Source: Paractinoplanes lichenicola
GTDB lineage: Bacteria; Actinomycetota; Actinomycetes; Mycobacteriales; Micromonosporaceae
Length of the DNA stretch: 64,000 bases
Direction: 5' to 3'
Assembly (NCBI RefSeq): GCF_016785085.1
Contig: NZ_JAENHO010000002.1
Coordinates: 62,001 to 126,000 of the forward strand
Shown in pieces: positions 50,537-61,744 of the stretch. Position 1 is the stretch's first letter. Every line of letters begins with the position of its first letter. The notes under the pieces are model-generated. The model had not been told where the DNA came from. It saw only the letters and a list, made by a program, of their open reading frames with translations, and did no database searches. Both the position numbers and the translations under genes were made by a program.

Positions 50537-51745
50537 TCAGGAAGCCTGCTCGGCGAGGGCCAGGAACTGCTTCTTCGAGTTGAGCGCCTGCTCCGCTTCC
50601 TTGACCCGCTTGGCGTCGCCGGCGGCCTTGGCTCGTTCGAGGCGCTGCTCGGCCTCGGCCACCTGCTCGCGCATCTGCTGCAGCAGCGGGTTGTCCTGCG
50701 GGGTGGTCTTGCGCCAGGCCGAGTCCATCGCCACGCGGATGCGCTCCTCGGCGGCCCGCCAGCGACGGTCGAGCGAGGCGGCCGACTCGCGCGGCACCCG
50801 GCCCGCGTCGTGCCAGGCGGCCTGCGCGTCACGCATCTTGTTCTGCGCGCCCCGCGGGTCGGCGTCGACGTCGAGCGCCTCCACCTCGGCCAGGATCGCC
50901 TGCTTCTTGTCGAGGTTGCCCTTGTATTCGGCGTCGCGGGCCGAGAAGACCTCGCTGCGGCGGGTGAAGAAGGCGTCCTGAGCGGCCCGGAAGCGTTCCC
51001 AGAGGCGCTGCTCGGCCTCCTTGGCGGCCCGCGGCGCGGCCTTCCACTCGGACATGAGCTCCTTGAGCCGGTTGGCCGTCGTCGACCACTCGGTCGACTC
51101 GGCCAGGCTCTCGGCCTCGGTGACCAGGTCTTCCTTGGCCGTCTGGGCCTGCTTGCGCTGGCCGTCGAGGGTGGCGAAGTGGGCGCCGCGGCGGCGGGTG
51201 AAGCCGTCGCGGGCCGTGGCGAACCGCTTCCACAGCTCGCCGTCGGTCTTCTTGTCGACGCCGCGGATCGTCTTCCACTCGTCGAGGATCTCCTTGAGGC
51301 GGTCGCCGGCCGACTTCCAGCCGGTCGACTCGGCGGCGATCTTCTCCGCCTCCTCGACCAGGGCAGTCTTGCGGGCGACGGCCTCGGCGCGCGCCGTCTC
51401 GCGGGCGGCCCGGGCCTCGCCGGCCTTCTCCTCGGCCAGGGTGGTCAGGCGGTCGAGCCGGTTGCCGAGCCCCTCGATGTCGCCCACCACGTGCGCCTCG
51501 TCGAGCTGCTGGCGCAGGCGCTTGACGCTCGTCAGCGAATGCGAGGCGTCGGCGGCGCCGGACTTGAGGCGGGCCTCGACGAGCTCGACCTCGGTCACGA
51601 GGTCGGCGAAGCGCCGCGCGAAGTGGGCCAAGCCTTCCTCGGGGGTGCCCGCCTGCCAGGAGCCGACCACCCGGTCGCCCTCAGCGGTCTTCACGTACAC
51701 GGTGCCGTCGGCATCCACGCGCCCGAAGGCCGTCCAGTCGTTCAT
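50537..51745 (-). CDS. DUF349 domain protein
   Basis: A 402-residue, mostly helical protein with several DUF349 repeats (~80 residues each; WKSAGDRLKEILDEWKTIRG, WSTTANRLKELMSEWKAAPR, AQNKMRDAQAAWHDAGRVPR) after a short N-terminal beta segment (WTAFGRVDADGTVYVKTAEG). Charged coiled-coil stretches link the repeats. The family is widespread in actinobacteria, often next to miaA, but its biochemical function is unknown to me. The ATG at 51745 has GAGGATGGG upstream. It is divergent from miaA with a 178-bp gap. Confidence 0.88.
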   Translation of the reverse strand: MNDWTAFGRVDADGTVYVKTAEGDRVVGSWQAGTPEEGLAHFARRFADLVTEVELVEARLKSGAADASHSLTSVKRLRQQLDEAHVVGDIEGLGNRLDRLTTLAEEKAGEARAARETARAEAVARKTALVEEAEKIAAESTGWKSAGDRLKEILDEWKTIRGVDKKTDGELWKRFATARDGFTRRRGAHFATLDGQRKQAQTAKEDLVTEAESLAESTEWSTTANRLKELMSEWKAAPRAAKEAEQRLWERFRAAQDAFFTRRSEVFSARDAEYKGNLDKKQAILAEVEALDVDADPRGAQNKMRDAQAAWHDAGRVPRESAASLDRRWRAAEERIRVAMDSAWRKTTPQDNPLLQQMREQVAEAEQRLERAKAAGDAKRVKEAEQALNSKKQFLALAEQAS

Positions 51746-51911
51746 GACCCATCCTCGTCTTCCCGGCGTCTCCGATCTCACCTGATCGGTGACCACCGCC
51801 ACAGCGCAGTCGAACGCCTAGCTTCTCTACGGCATTCTTTCTCGCGCATTGTCACAGGTCCAACCCGGTTACGGGGAAGCGCCCGCCGATGACCGTGGCC
51901 AAACCTTGTCC

Positions 51912-51917
51912 TACCGT
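51912..51917 (+). promoter_or_regulatory. -10 box of miaA
   Basis: TACCGT fits TANNNT, ends six bases before the GTG at 51924, and has an ATGACC -35-like hexamer with a 17-bp spacer (51889-51894). Confidence 0.4.
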
Positions 51918-51923
51918 TGCTCC

Positions 51924-52835
51924 GTGCCGTTCGCAGGAGCTCCCCGCGTGATCACCGTCGTCGGGCCGACGGCGGCGGGCAAGTCGGCTCTCAGCATCGC
52001 TCTCGCGCACGAACTGGGCGGCGAAGTGGTCAACGCGGACTCGATGCAGCTATACCGCGGCATGGACATCGGCACCGCGAAACTCACCCCGGCCGAGCGC
52101 GACGGGGTTCCGCACCATCTGCTCGACATCTGGGACGTGACCTTTCCGGCGGCCGTCGCCGAATATCAGGGGCTGGCCCGCGCGGCGATCGACGACATCC
52201 TGACCCGGGGCCGGGTGCCGCTGCTGGTGGGCGGGTCGGGGCTCTATGTGCGGGCGGTGCTGGAGGAGTTCGAGTTCCCGGGCACCGACCCTGAGATCCG
52301 GGCGCGGCTCGAGGCGGAGCTGGCTGTGGCCGGGCCCTCACCTCTCTATGCGCGGCTGCACGACCAGGATCCGGTGGCGGCCGAGAAGATCCTTCCCTCG
52401 AACGGGCGACGCATCGTGCGCGCGCTGGAGGTCATTGAGCTGACCGGGCAGCCGTTCACCGCGGCCCTGCCGGCGCCGACACCGCATTACCCGTCGGTGC
52501 AGATCGGGGTCGACCGGCCGACCGACGTGCTCGACGAGCGGATCGCGCTGCGGGTCGACCTGATGTGGGCGGCCGGGCTGCTCGACGAGGTCCGTTCGCT
52601 TCTTCCGCAAGGCCTTCGAGACGGCCGTACGGCCTCCCGCGCGCTCGGCTATCAACAGGCGCTCGCGCAGCTCGACGGTCTCGCCGCGGAGGAAGAGGCC
52701 AAGGCGGACACCGTACGGGGGACTCGCCGGTTCGTGCGGAGGCAGCGCTCGTGGTTCCGGCGCGACCCGTCGATCACCTGGCTCGACGGGGGCTCGCCGA
52801 CGCTGTTGGCGGATGCCCTGGCCCTTACGGAATGA
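51924..52835 (+). CDS. miaA: tRNA dimethylallyltransferase MiaA
   Basis: About 303 residues. The P-loop GPTAAGKSALS near the N-terminus, NADSMQLYRGMDIGTAK, and VGGSGLYVRAVLE are MiaA signatures. It transfers the dimethylallyl group to A37 of tRNAs, making the substrate for MiaB. The GTG at 51924 is chosen because a -10 box ends six bases upstream, as at other leaderless genes here. A GTG at 51948 has AGGAG eight bases upstream and is a credible alternative (295 residues). dapF follows after seven bases. Confidence 0.94.
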   Translation: MPFAGAPRVITVVGPTAAGKSALSIALAHELGGEVVNADSMQLYRGMDIGTAKLTPAERDGVPHHLLDIWDVTFPAAVAEYQGLARAAIDDILTRGRVPLLVGGSGLYVRAVLEEFEFPGTDPEIRARLEAELAVAGPSPLYARLHDQDPVAAEKILPSNGRRIVRALEVIELTGQPFTAALPAPTPHYPSVQIGVDRPTDVLDERIALRVDLMWAAGLLDEVRSLLPQGLRDGRTASRALGYQQALAQLDGLAAEEEAKADTVRGTRRFVRRQRSWFRRDPSITWLDGGSPTLLADALALTE

Positions 52836-52842
52836 TGGTTCG

Positions 52843-53670
52843 GTGCATTTCTCCAAGGGCCACGGAACCGGCAACGACTTTGTGATCGTCGAGGACGTCG
52901 ACGGCGCGCTCGATCTTTCCGCCACGCAGGTCGCCGACCTGTGTCACCGGCGGTTCGGCATCGGTGCCGACGGTGTGCTGCGGGTGGTGCGCGCGGCCAA
53001 GGATCCGGCCGGCGCGGCGATGGCCGGTGACGCCGAGTGGTTCATGGACTATCGCAACAGCGACGGCTCGATCGCCGAGATGTGCGGGAACGGGGTCCGG
53101 GTCTTCACCCGCTACCTGGTCGCCCACGGCCTTGTGTCCGACCTTTCGGATATTCCGGTCGCCACCCGGGCCGGCGTGGTGCACGCGGTGGTCGAGGGTG
53201 ACCAGATCCGGGTGCACATGAAAAGCCCTTCCCTGTACGCGGCGGGCACCGCGACCACCGGCCCGCTGACGTTCCCCGGCGTGGCCGTCGACTGCGGCAA
53301 CCCGCACCTGGTCTGCCAGCTGCACGACGGCCTGGCCCTCGACTCGCTCGACCTGCACGTGGCCCCCGGCTTCGACAAGACGCTGTTCCCCTCGGGCGTC
53401 AACGTCGAGTTCGTCGTGCCCGCGCCCGCGCTGCCCGAGGCCGACCTGCACGTGGCCATGCGCGTCTACGAGCGAGGCTCGGGCGAGACGCTCTCGTGCG
53501 GCTCGGGCGCGCTGGCTGTGGGTGCGGTCGCGCTGCGTGACGCGGGCCTGGCCATGGGCACGGTCGCGGTCGACCTGCCCGGCGGGCGGCTGACGGTGAC
53601 GCACGACAGCGAGGATCGCTGGTGGCTGGCGGGTCCCGCGGTGCTGGTGGCGACGGGTGAGCTGCTCTGA
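52843..53670 (+). CDS. dapF: Diaminopimelate epimerase
   Basis: A 275-residue cofactor-independent epimerase converting LL- to meso-diaminopimelate for lysine and peptidoglycan. The catalytic cysteines are Cys81 in AEMCGNGVR and Cys219 in ETLSCGSGA. The N-terminus HFSKGHGTGNDFVIV is typical. The GTG at 52843 starts eight bases after the miaA stop, and the stop shares one base with the next gene's ATG (TGATG). The miaA-dapF pairing is standard in actinobacteria. Confidence 0.96.
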   Translation: MHFSKGHGTGNDFVIVEDVDGALDLSATQVADLCHRRFGIGADGVLRVVRAAKDPAGAAMAGDAEWFMDYRNSDGSIAEMCGNGVRVFTRYLVAHGLVSDLSDIPVATRAGVVHAVVEGDQIRVHMKSPSLYAAGTATTGPLTFPGVAVDCGNPHLVCQLHDGLALDSLDLHVAPGFDKTLFPSGVNVEFVVPAPALPEADLHVAMRVYERGSGETLSCGSGALAVGAVALRDAGLAMGTVAVDLPGGRLTVTHDSEDRWWLAGPAVLVATGELL

Positions 53671-54386
53671 TGCACAACGTGGCGCACCGGGGCTACTCAG
53701 CGGTCGCCCCCGAGAACACGCTGCCCGCCTTCGCCGCGGCCGTCCTCGGCGGCGCCACGCTGATCGAGTTCGACGTGCGCACCACGGCCGACGACGTCCC
53801 CGTGGTGATCCACGACCGCACGCTCGACCGCACGACCTCGGGCTCGGGTCACGTCTGGGATTCCCCGTACGAGTCGGTAGCCGCCCTCGACGCCGGCTCG
53901 TGGTTCTCGCCCGCGTACGCCGGGGTGCGCGTCCCCACGCTGGCCGCGGTGCTGGAGCTGCTGACCGAGGCCGACCTGCTCCTGGAGATCAAGCCGCCCG
54001 CCACGCTGCCCCAGGTCAAGACGATCCTCGAGCTGGTCGGGGCGGCCGGGGCGCGCGACCGCACGATCGTGCAGAGCTTCGACCCCGAGATCGTCCGACT
54101 GGTCCGCGAGGTCGACCCGGTCGTCCGCCGGGGCCTGCTGCGCCTGCGCTTCGAGGCCGACACGCTCGACCTGGCCGACGAGCTGGAAGTGGTGTGCGTC
54201 AACCCGTCGACCGCCGACGTGCTGGGCGACCCGCGGACGGTGGCCGCGCTGACCGCCCGCGGCATCGACGTGATGGCGTGGACGGCCAACGACATGGCCG
54301 AGTGGGCGCCCTTGTCCGAGTCCGGGATCGCCGGGCTGATCACCGACCGGGTGGCCGAGCTGACCGGTTGGATCGCCGCGCGCTGA
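53670..54386 (+). CDS. Glycerophosphodiester phosphodiesterase (GDPD)
   Basis: A 238-residue TIM-barrel GDPD hydrolysing glycerophosphodiesters to glycerol-3-phosphate and an alcohol. Catalytic motifs are VAHRGYSAVAPENTLPAF and, further on, IEFDVRTTADDVPVVIHD (metal Glu/Asp and second His). It has no signal peptide, so it is cytoplasmic, like UgpQ. The end VMAWTANDMAEWAPLSESGIAGLITD is the conserved GDPD C-terminus. The start overlaps the dapF stop by one base. A bidirectional hairpin lies downstream, before the convergent malic enzyme gene. Confidence 0.92.
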   Translation: MHNVAHRGYSAVAPENTLPAFAAAVLGGATLIEFDVRTTADDVPVVIHDRTLDRTTSGSGHVWDSPYESVAALDAGSWFSPAYAGVRVPTLAAVLELLTEADLLLEIKPPATLPQVKTILELVGAAGARDRTIVQSFDPEIVRLVREVDPVVRRGLLRLRFEADTLDLADELEVVCVNPSTADVLGDPRTVAALTARGIDVMAWTANDMAEWAPLSESGIAGLITDRVAELTGWIAAR

Positions 54387-54418
54387 AAGAGCGTCGGTCA
54401 GTCTTCAGCCGGTCGTCG

Positions 54419-54449
54419 CGACGGCCTTGGCCACTGATCAAGGCCGCCG
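54419..54449. terminator. Hairpin between convergent GDPD and malic enzyme genes
   Basis: CGACGGCCTTG (54419-54429) pairs with CAAGGCCGCCG (54439-54449) with one mismatch. In the plus direction CAAAACC follows, so no U-run. It probably serves both strands. Confidence 0.5.
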
Positions 54450-54488
54450 CAAAACCACGGGACTGGTCCTAACTCGTACGAAATGGTT

Positions 54489-55952
<1,464 letters not shown>

Positions 55953-56171
55953 GGTGTTCCCTCCGACATTGGTGGGTGCGTCACCGTAATCTTGCTCCTG
56001 TGGAATATCGGATTCCATCCGGGTAGTTATAGGAGAGCCCAGCACTCACGTCCTCCTCCCCACCCGCCGCCCTACCTGAATTAAACAACGCTTCAATCAA
56101 ACGCCCGGCCACGTTAAGTGGATGCGCCGAGAACGGTCACGTGCCACGATCGGGGCCGAGGAGGTCACCTT

Positions 56172-57593
56172 TTGCGAAACACTTACCAGGCACCCGTACT
56201 GGAACTTGACGAGCCGGACGACGTCACGACCGGCGACCTCGAGCTCGAGGAGCGGCACTCGCTGCGGCGGGTTGCCGGTCTCTCCACCGAGCTCACCGAC
56301 ATCACCGAGGTCGAGTATCGGCAGCTGCGGCTCGAGCGGGTCGTTCTGGTCGGCGTCTGGACCGAGGGCAGCGTCTCCGATGCCGACAACTCGCTGACCG
56401 AGCTGGCCGCGCTGGCCGAGACCGCCGGTTCGCAGGTGCTCGAGGGCCTGATCCAGCGGCGCTCCCGTCCCGACACCGCCACCTTCATCGGTCGCGGCAA
56501 GGTCGACGAGCTGCGCGACGCGGTGGTCGCCACCGGCGCCGACACGGTCATCTGCGACGGCGAGCTCTCCCCGAGCCAGCTGCGCAACCTCGAGCAGCAG
56601 GTCAAGGTCAAGGTCGTCGACCGTACGGCGCTGATCCTCGACATCTTCGCCCAGCACGCGAAGAGCAAAGAGGGTAAGGCCCAGGTCGAGCTGGCCCAGC
56701 TGCAATACCTGCTGCCGCGGCTGCGGGGCTGGGGTGAGTCGCTGTCCCGGCAGGGTGGTGGCGCCGGCGGTGGCTCGGGCGGTGGTGGCGTCGGGACGCG
56801 TGGTCCCGGTGAGACCAAGCTCGAGACCGATCGCCGCCGCATCAACCAGCGCATCGCGAAGCTGCGCCGGGAGATCAAGGCCATGCGCACCGTACGGCAG
56901 ACCAAGCGCTCGCGCCGTGCGAGCAGCGGCGTCCCGGCCGTGGCGATCGCCGGCTACACCAACGCGGGCAAGTCCAGCCTGCTCAACCGGCTGACCCAGG
57001 CCGGCGTGCTGGTGGAGGACGCGCTGTTCGCCACGCTCGACCCGACCACCCGGCGCACCTCGGCCGAGGACGGGCGCGTCTACACGCTGTCCGACACGGT
57101 CGGCTTCGTCCGGCACCTGCCGCACCAGATCGTGGAAGCGTTCCGCTCCACGCTCGAGGAAGTCTCGTACGCCGACCTGGTCGTGCACGTCGTCGACGGC
57201 GCCCACCCCGACCCCGAGGGTCAGGTCAGCGCGGTCCGCGAGGTGCTGGCCGAGGTGAGCGCCGACGCGATCCCCGAGCTGCTGGTGATCAACAAGATGG
57301 ACGCCGCCGACGAGGAGACGGTGCTGCGCCTCAAGCGCGCGTGGCCCGACGCCGTGTTCGTGTCGGCCAAGTCCGGCGCGGGCATCGCCGAGCTGCACCA
57401 GGCGATCGCCGAGAAGCTGCCGCGCCCGGCGATCGACATGCGCGTCCTGCTGCCGTACGACCGTGGTGACCTGGTGGCCCGGATCCACCGCACCGGTCAG
57501 GTGCTGCAGACCCAGCACGTCGAGGCCGGCACCGAGCTGCGGGTCCGCGTCGGCGAGGCGCTGGCGGCCGATCTGGCCAACTTCGTGATCTAG
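56172..57593 (+). CDS. hflX: GTPase HflX
   Basis: A 473-residue ribosome-associated GTPase that splits stalled 70S ribosomes. The N-terminal HflX domain contains RSRPDTATFIGRGKVDEL. A Gly-rich linker precedes GPGETKLETDRRRINQRI. The G domain has G1 GYTNAGKSS, G3 DTVGFVRHLPHQ and G4 NKMD. The TTG at 56172 is chosen because GAGGAGG (56158-56164) sits seven bases upstream; an ATG at 56121 lacks this. It follows dapF and precedes lexA in the order common to streptomycetes. A strong terminator follows. Confidence 0.94.
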   Translation: MRNTYQAPVLELDEPDDVTTGDLELEERHSLRRVAGLSTELTDITEVEYRQLRLERVVLVGVWTEGSVSDADNSLTELAALAETAGSQVLEGLIQRRSRPDTATFIGRGKVDELRDAVVATGADTVICDGELSPSQLRNLEQQVKVKVVDRTALILDIFAQHAKSKEGKAQVELAQLQYLLPRLRGWGESLSRQGGGAGGGSGGGGVGTRGPGETKLETDRRRINQRIAKLRREIKAMRTVRQTKRSRRASSGVPAVAIAGYTNAGKSSLLNRLTQAGVLVEDALFATLDPTTRRTSAEDGRVYTLSDTVGFVRHLPHQIVEAFRSTLEEVSYADLVVHVVDGAHPDPEGQVSAVREVLAEVSADAIPELLVINKMDAADEETVLRLKRAWPDAVFVSAKSGAGIAELHQAIAEKLPRPAIDMRVLLPYDRGDLVARIHRTGQVLQTQHVEAGTELRVRVGEALAADLANFVI

Positions 57594-57601
57594 CCGACAA
57601 C

Positions 57602-57631
57602 GCCGGCCGGTCCTCTCGACCGGCCGGCTTT
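57602..57631 (+). terminator. Intrinsic terminator after hflX
   Basis: GCCGGCCGGTC (57602-57612) and GACCGGCCGGC (57618-57628) form a perfect 11-bp stem with loop CTCTC, followed by TTT. It starts nine bases after the hflX stop codon region. Confidence 0.85.
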
Positions 57632-57648
57632 GCCGAGTTCGCGGCTAA

Positions 57649-59523
<1,875 letters not shown>

Positions 59524-59538
59524 TCTTCTGCCGCTTCG

Positions 59539-60324
59539 TCAGACCCGGCGCAGCACGGCCACGACGCGGCCCATGATGGTCGCGTCGTCGCCCGGGATCG
59601 GGTCGAACGCGGGGTTGGCCGGCATCAGCCAGACGTGCCCGTCGCGCTGTCGATAGCTCTTCACCGTGGCCTCGCCGTCGATCATGGCGGCCACGATGTC
59701 GCCCGCGTTCGCCGTCGGCTGCTGCCGCACGACGACCCAGTCGCCGTTGCAGATCGCCGCGTCGATCATCGAGTCGCCCTTGACCTCGAGCATGAAGACC
59801 TCGCCCTCGCCGACCAGCTCGCGCGGCAGCGGGAAGAACTCCTCGACGGCCTGCTCGGCCAGGATCGGGCCACCGGCGGCGATCCGCCCGACCAGCGGCA
59901 CGTACGCCGGCTGGGGGCGCGCCGAGCGCAGGCCCTCCTCGTCGACCATCTCGTTGGGGGAGCGGACGTCGACGGCGCGCGGCCGGTTGGGGTCGCGCCG
60001 CAGGAAGCCCTTGGTCTCCAGCGCCTTCAGCTGATAGGCCACGCTTGACGGCGAGACCAGGCCGACCGCCTCGCCGATCTCCCGCACGCTGGGCGGATAG
60101 CCGTAACGCTCCACCCAGTCGCGGATGAACTCGAGAATGCGCTTCTGCCGGGCGGTCAGGTCGGCGGTGACCGGCTCGGGGAACTGGCTGACCACCGGGG
60201 TGACCGAGCGCAGTTGCGGCGCGTCGGCGGCACGCCCGCGGCTCGGTGTGCGGCGGCGCAGCGCCGCTCCGCTGTCTGGCTTGGTCTGATGTTGCCGGCT
60301 GCTCGTCCGGTCGTCGGTCGACAC
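59539..60324 (-). CDS. lexA: SOS repressor LexA
   Basis: A 261-residue LexA. The winged helix (residues ~55-115) includes [37 protein letters not shown]. The cleavage site is Ala150-Gly151 (RIAAGGPIL), and the serine-lysine dyad is Ser185 (KGDSMID) and Lys222 (ATVKSY). It represses SOS genes until RecA triggers self-cleavage. The GTG at 60324 has GGAGGG about six bases upstream; the first ~50 residues are a disordered extension common in actinomycetes. It is divergent from the LysM gene, with several SOS boxes between. Confidence 0.96.
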   Translation of the reverse strand: MSTDDRTSSRQHQTKPDSGAALRRRTPSRGRAADAPQLRSVTPVVSQFPEPVTADLTARQKRILEFIRDWVERYGYPPSVREIGEAVGLVSPSSVAYQLKALETKGFLRRDPNRPRAVDVRSPNEMVDEEGLRSARPQPAYVPLVGRIAAGGPILAEQAVEEFFPLPRELVGEGEVFMLEVKGDSMIDAAICNGDWVVVRQQPTANAGDIVAAMIDGEATVKSYRQRDGHVWLMPANPAFDPIPGDDATIMGRVVAVLRRV

Positions 60325-60467
60325 GTCCGCCCTCCCTGTCGGCCAGTGCCCCGTGGGGTGGGGCACGTGGTGCGTCCTGCGTTCGCGGAGCCGGCTCGCA
60401 CCGTGGGGATGGCGCTCGCCCGGCTGACCCTCTTGAGGGAAGACCGTAATGGCGCGGTACGACATAT

Positions 60468-60483
60468 TCAAACATCTGTACGA
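60468..60483. promoter_or_regulatory. SOS box, lexA-proximal
   Basis: TCAAACATCTGTACGA matches 10 of 12 defined positions of TCGAAC-N4-GTTCGA. It lies between lexA and the LysM gene, nearer lexA. Confidence 0.6.
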
Positions 60484-60519
60484 CATTCCTCCGGCGTGTC
60501 GCCCGGAAGTGCTCGACTT

Positions 60520-60535
60520 CCGTACGCGTGTTCTG
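60520..60535. promoter_or_regulatory. Weak SOS-box-like site
   Basis: CCGTACGCGTGTTCTG matches 8 of 12 defined LexA-box positions and starts 24 bp before the double box. It is probably a low-affinity site, if functional. Confidence 0.3.
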
Positions 60536-60543
60536 ATAGACCG

Positions 60544-60575
60544 TCGTACGGGCGTTCGATCGAACGCTCGTACGA
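60544..60575. promoter_or_regulatory. Two abutting SOS boxes forming a 32-bp near-palindrome
   Basis: TCGTACGGGCGTTCGA (60544-60559) is directly followed by TCGAACGCTCGTACGA (60560-60575). Each matches 11 of 12 defined positions. They are mirror images, so the whole 32 bp is palindromic except one pair in the spacers. It ends 27 bases before the LysM gene start and should bind two LexA dimers. Confidence 0.8.
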
Positions 60576-60602
60576 AGATCGCCTCTCGGTGGAGGGAACG
60601 TC

Positions 60603-60926
60603 ATGGTGGCGAACCAGGTGCGGCACGTGGAGCCTCCGCTGCGACTCACCCGTCGCGGCCGCGTCGTCGTCCTCGGCCTCCTGGTCGTGCTGGCCTCGCT
60701 GGCCAGTGCCGTGTTGTTCACCACCGCGTCCCGGGCCGAGCAGTCTCCCGCCGGTCCGCCGCCGACGATCGTGGTCCGCTCGGGCGACACGCTGTGGGAC
60801 ATCGCGGCCCGCTCGATGCCGAGCCGTGACGGCCAGGCCGCCGTCGACGAATTGCGCCGGCTCAACGGCCTGTCGGGCTACGGCGTGGCCGCCGGCGATG
60901 TTTTGATCTTGCCGCGGGCCGTCTGA
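60603..60926 (+). CDS. SOS-controlled LysM membrane protein, likely cell-division inhibitor (DivS/ChiZ/YneA type)
   Basis: A 107-residue protein: a basic N-terminus, one membrane helix (~residues 20-42, VVVLGLLVVLASLASAVLF) and a LysM domain (~55-107, IVVRSGDTLWDIAARSM to AAGDVLILPRAV). Its place between lexA and nrdR, divergent from lexA with LexA boxes between, matches Corynebacterium divS, mycobacterial Rv2719c/chiZ and Bacillus yneA. Those delay septation during DNA damage. The ATG at 60603 has GGAGGGA (60591-60597) six bases upstream. The LysM part should contact peptidoglycan at the septum. Confidence 0.85.
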   Translation: MVANQVRHVEPPLRLTRRGRVVVLGLLVVLASLASAVLFTTASRAEQSPAGPPPTIVVRSGDTLWDIAARSMPSRDGQAAVDELRRLNGLSGYGVAAGDVLILPRAV

Positions 60927-61033
60927 TCTCAGCGGTCCGTGACCGCCGGTCCACCGCTCGTGTTGAGTCGCAAAATACGGCGCGCCGACCCGCCGGTGAA
61001 CTTGCGCCGGTGTCCGCCGCGGCATAGCGTCTA

Positions 61034-61081
61034 CCCCAACATCTAGTAGTTACAAGGGTGTAAGTCATCCACTGGTTGGGG
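61034..61081 (+). promoter_or_regulatory. Paired NrdR boxes upstream of nrdR-nrdJ
   Basis: CCCCAACATCTAGTAG (61034-61049) and CATCCACTGGTTGGGG (61066-61081) are separated by 16 bp; the reverse complement of the second begins with the same CCCCAAC. Two 16-bp boxes about three helical turns apart are the known NrdR operator layout, and the first resembles the acaCwAtATaTwGtgt pattern at about 10 of 16 positions. Confidence 0.6.
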
Positions 61082-61197
61082 TTCACCTCCACCGTTCATC
61101 TACCGGCCGTAACGGCGTCAGCTGGTGAGTAACCGGCGAACCGCCGTGTTTTTGCGTGCCTGCGGGCGATCGTGGAGGGTGCTGAAGGGGGTCCGAG

Positions 61198-61710
61198 GTG
61201 CGCTGCCCGTACTGTCGCCACGCCGATTCACGGGTGGTCGACTCGCGCGAGGCCGACGACGGTCAGCTGATCCGTCGCCGTCGATCGTGCCCCGAGTGCG
61301 GCAAGCGGTTCACCACGGTCGAGGAGGCGATCCTCGCCGTCGTGAAGCGCAGCGGTGTCACCGAGCCGTTCAGCCGGGCAAAGATCATGAGCGGGGTTCG
61401 CAAGGCCTGCCAGGGCCGGCCCGTCGACGAGGACTCGATCGCGCTGCTCGCGCAGAAGGTCGAGGAGACCGTCCGGGCCAAGGGCGCGGCCGAGGTGCCC
61501 AGCCACGAAGTGGGCCTGGCCATCCTCGCTCCGCTGCGAGAGCTCGACCAGGTGGCTTATCTCCGGTTCGCCAGCGTCTACAAGTCCTTCGACTCGCTCG
61601 ACGAGTTCGAGAGGGAGATCACGGCGCTGCGCGAGGCGACGATCGCCCGCGAGGCCGGGGTGCGACACCCCGTGGCCCCGCGGTCCGGCGGTCGCGCACC
61701 ACGGGCTTGA
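61198..61710 (+). CDS. nrdR: Transcriptional repressor NrdR
   Basis: A 170-residue regulator of ribonucleotide reductase genes. The zinc ribbon uses Cys3, Cys6, Cys31 and Cys34 ([14 protein letters not shown]). An ATP-cone follows (residues ~46-136; [24 protein letters not shown]) that senses ATP/dATP. The C-terminal ~30 residues are a Pro/Arg-rich tail. The GTG at 61198 has AAGGGGG upstream. It lies 34 bp before nrdJ, and likely autoregulates through the paired boxes at 61034-61081. Confidence 0.96.
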   Translation: MRCPYCRHADSRVVDSREADDGQLIRRRRSCPECGKRFTTVEEAILAVVKRSGVTEPFSRAKIMSGVRKACQGRPVDEDSIALLAQKVEETVRAKGAAEVPSHEVGLAILAPLRELDQVAYLRFASVYKSFDSLDEFEREITALREATIAREAGVRHPVAPRSGGRAPRA

Positions 61711-61744
61711 CGGCAGTAGCGGCATTTTTTCGAGGGGGAGCAGT

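Noticed and set aside
60927..61197. Cobalamin riboswitch before nrdR-nrdJ
   Set aside because: The B12-box core was not found. The readable signals are the paired NrdR-type boxes, and the B12-dependent enzyme does not itself call for such a switch.
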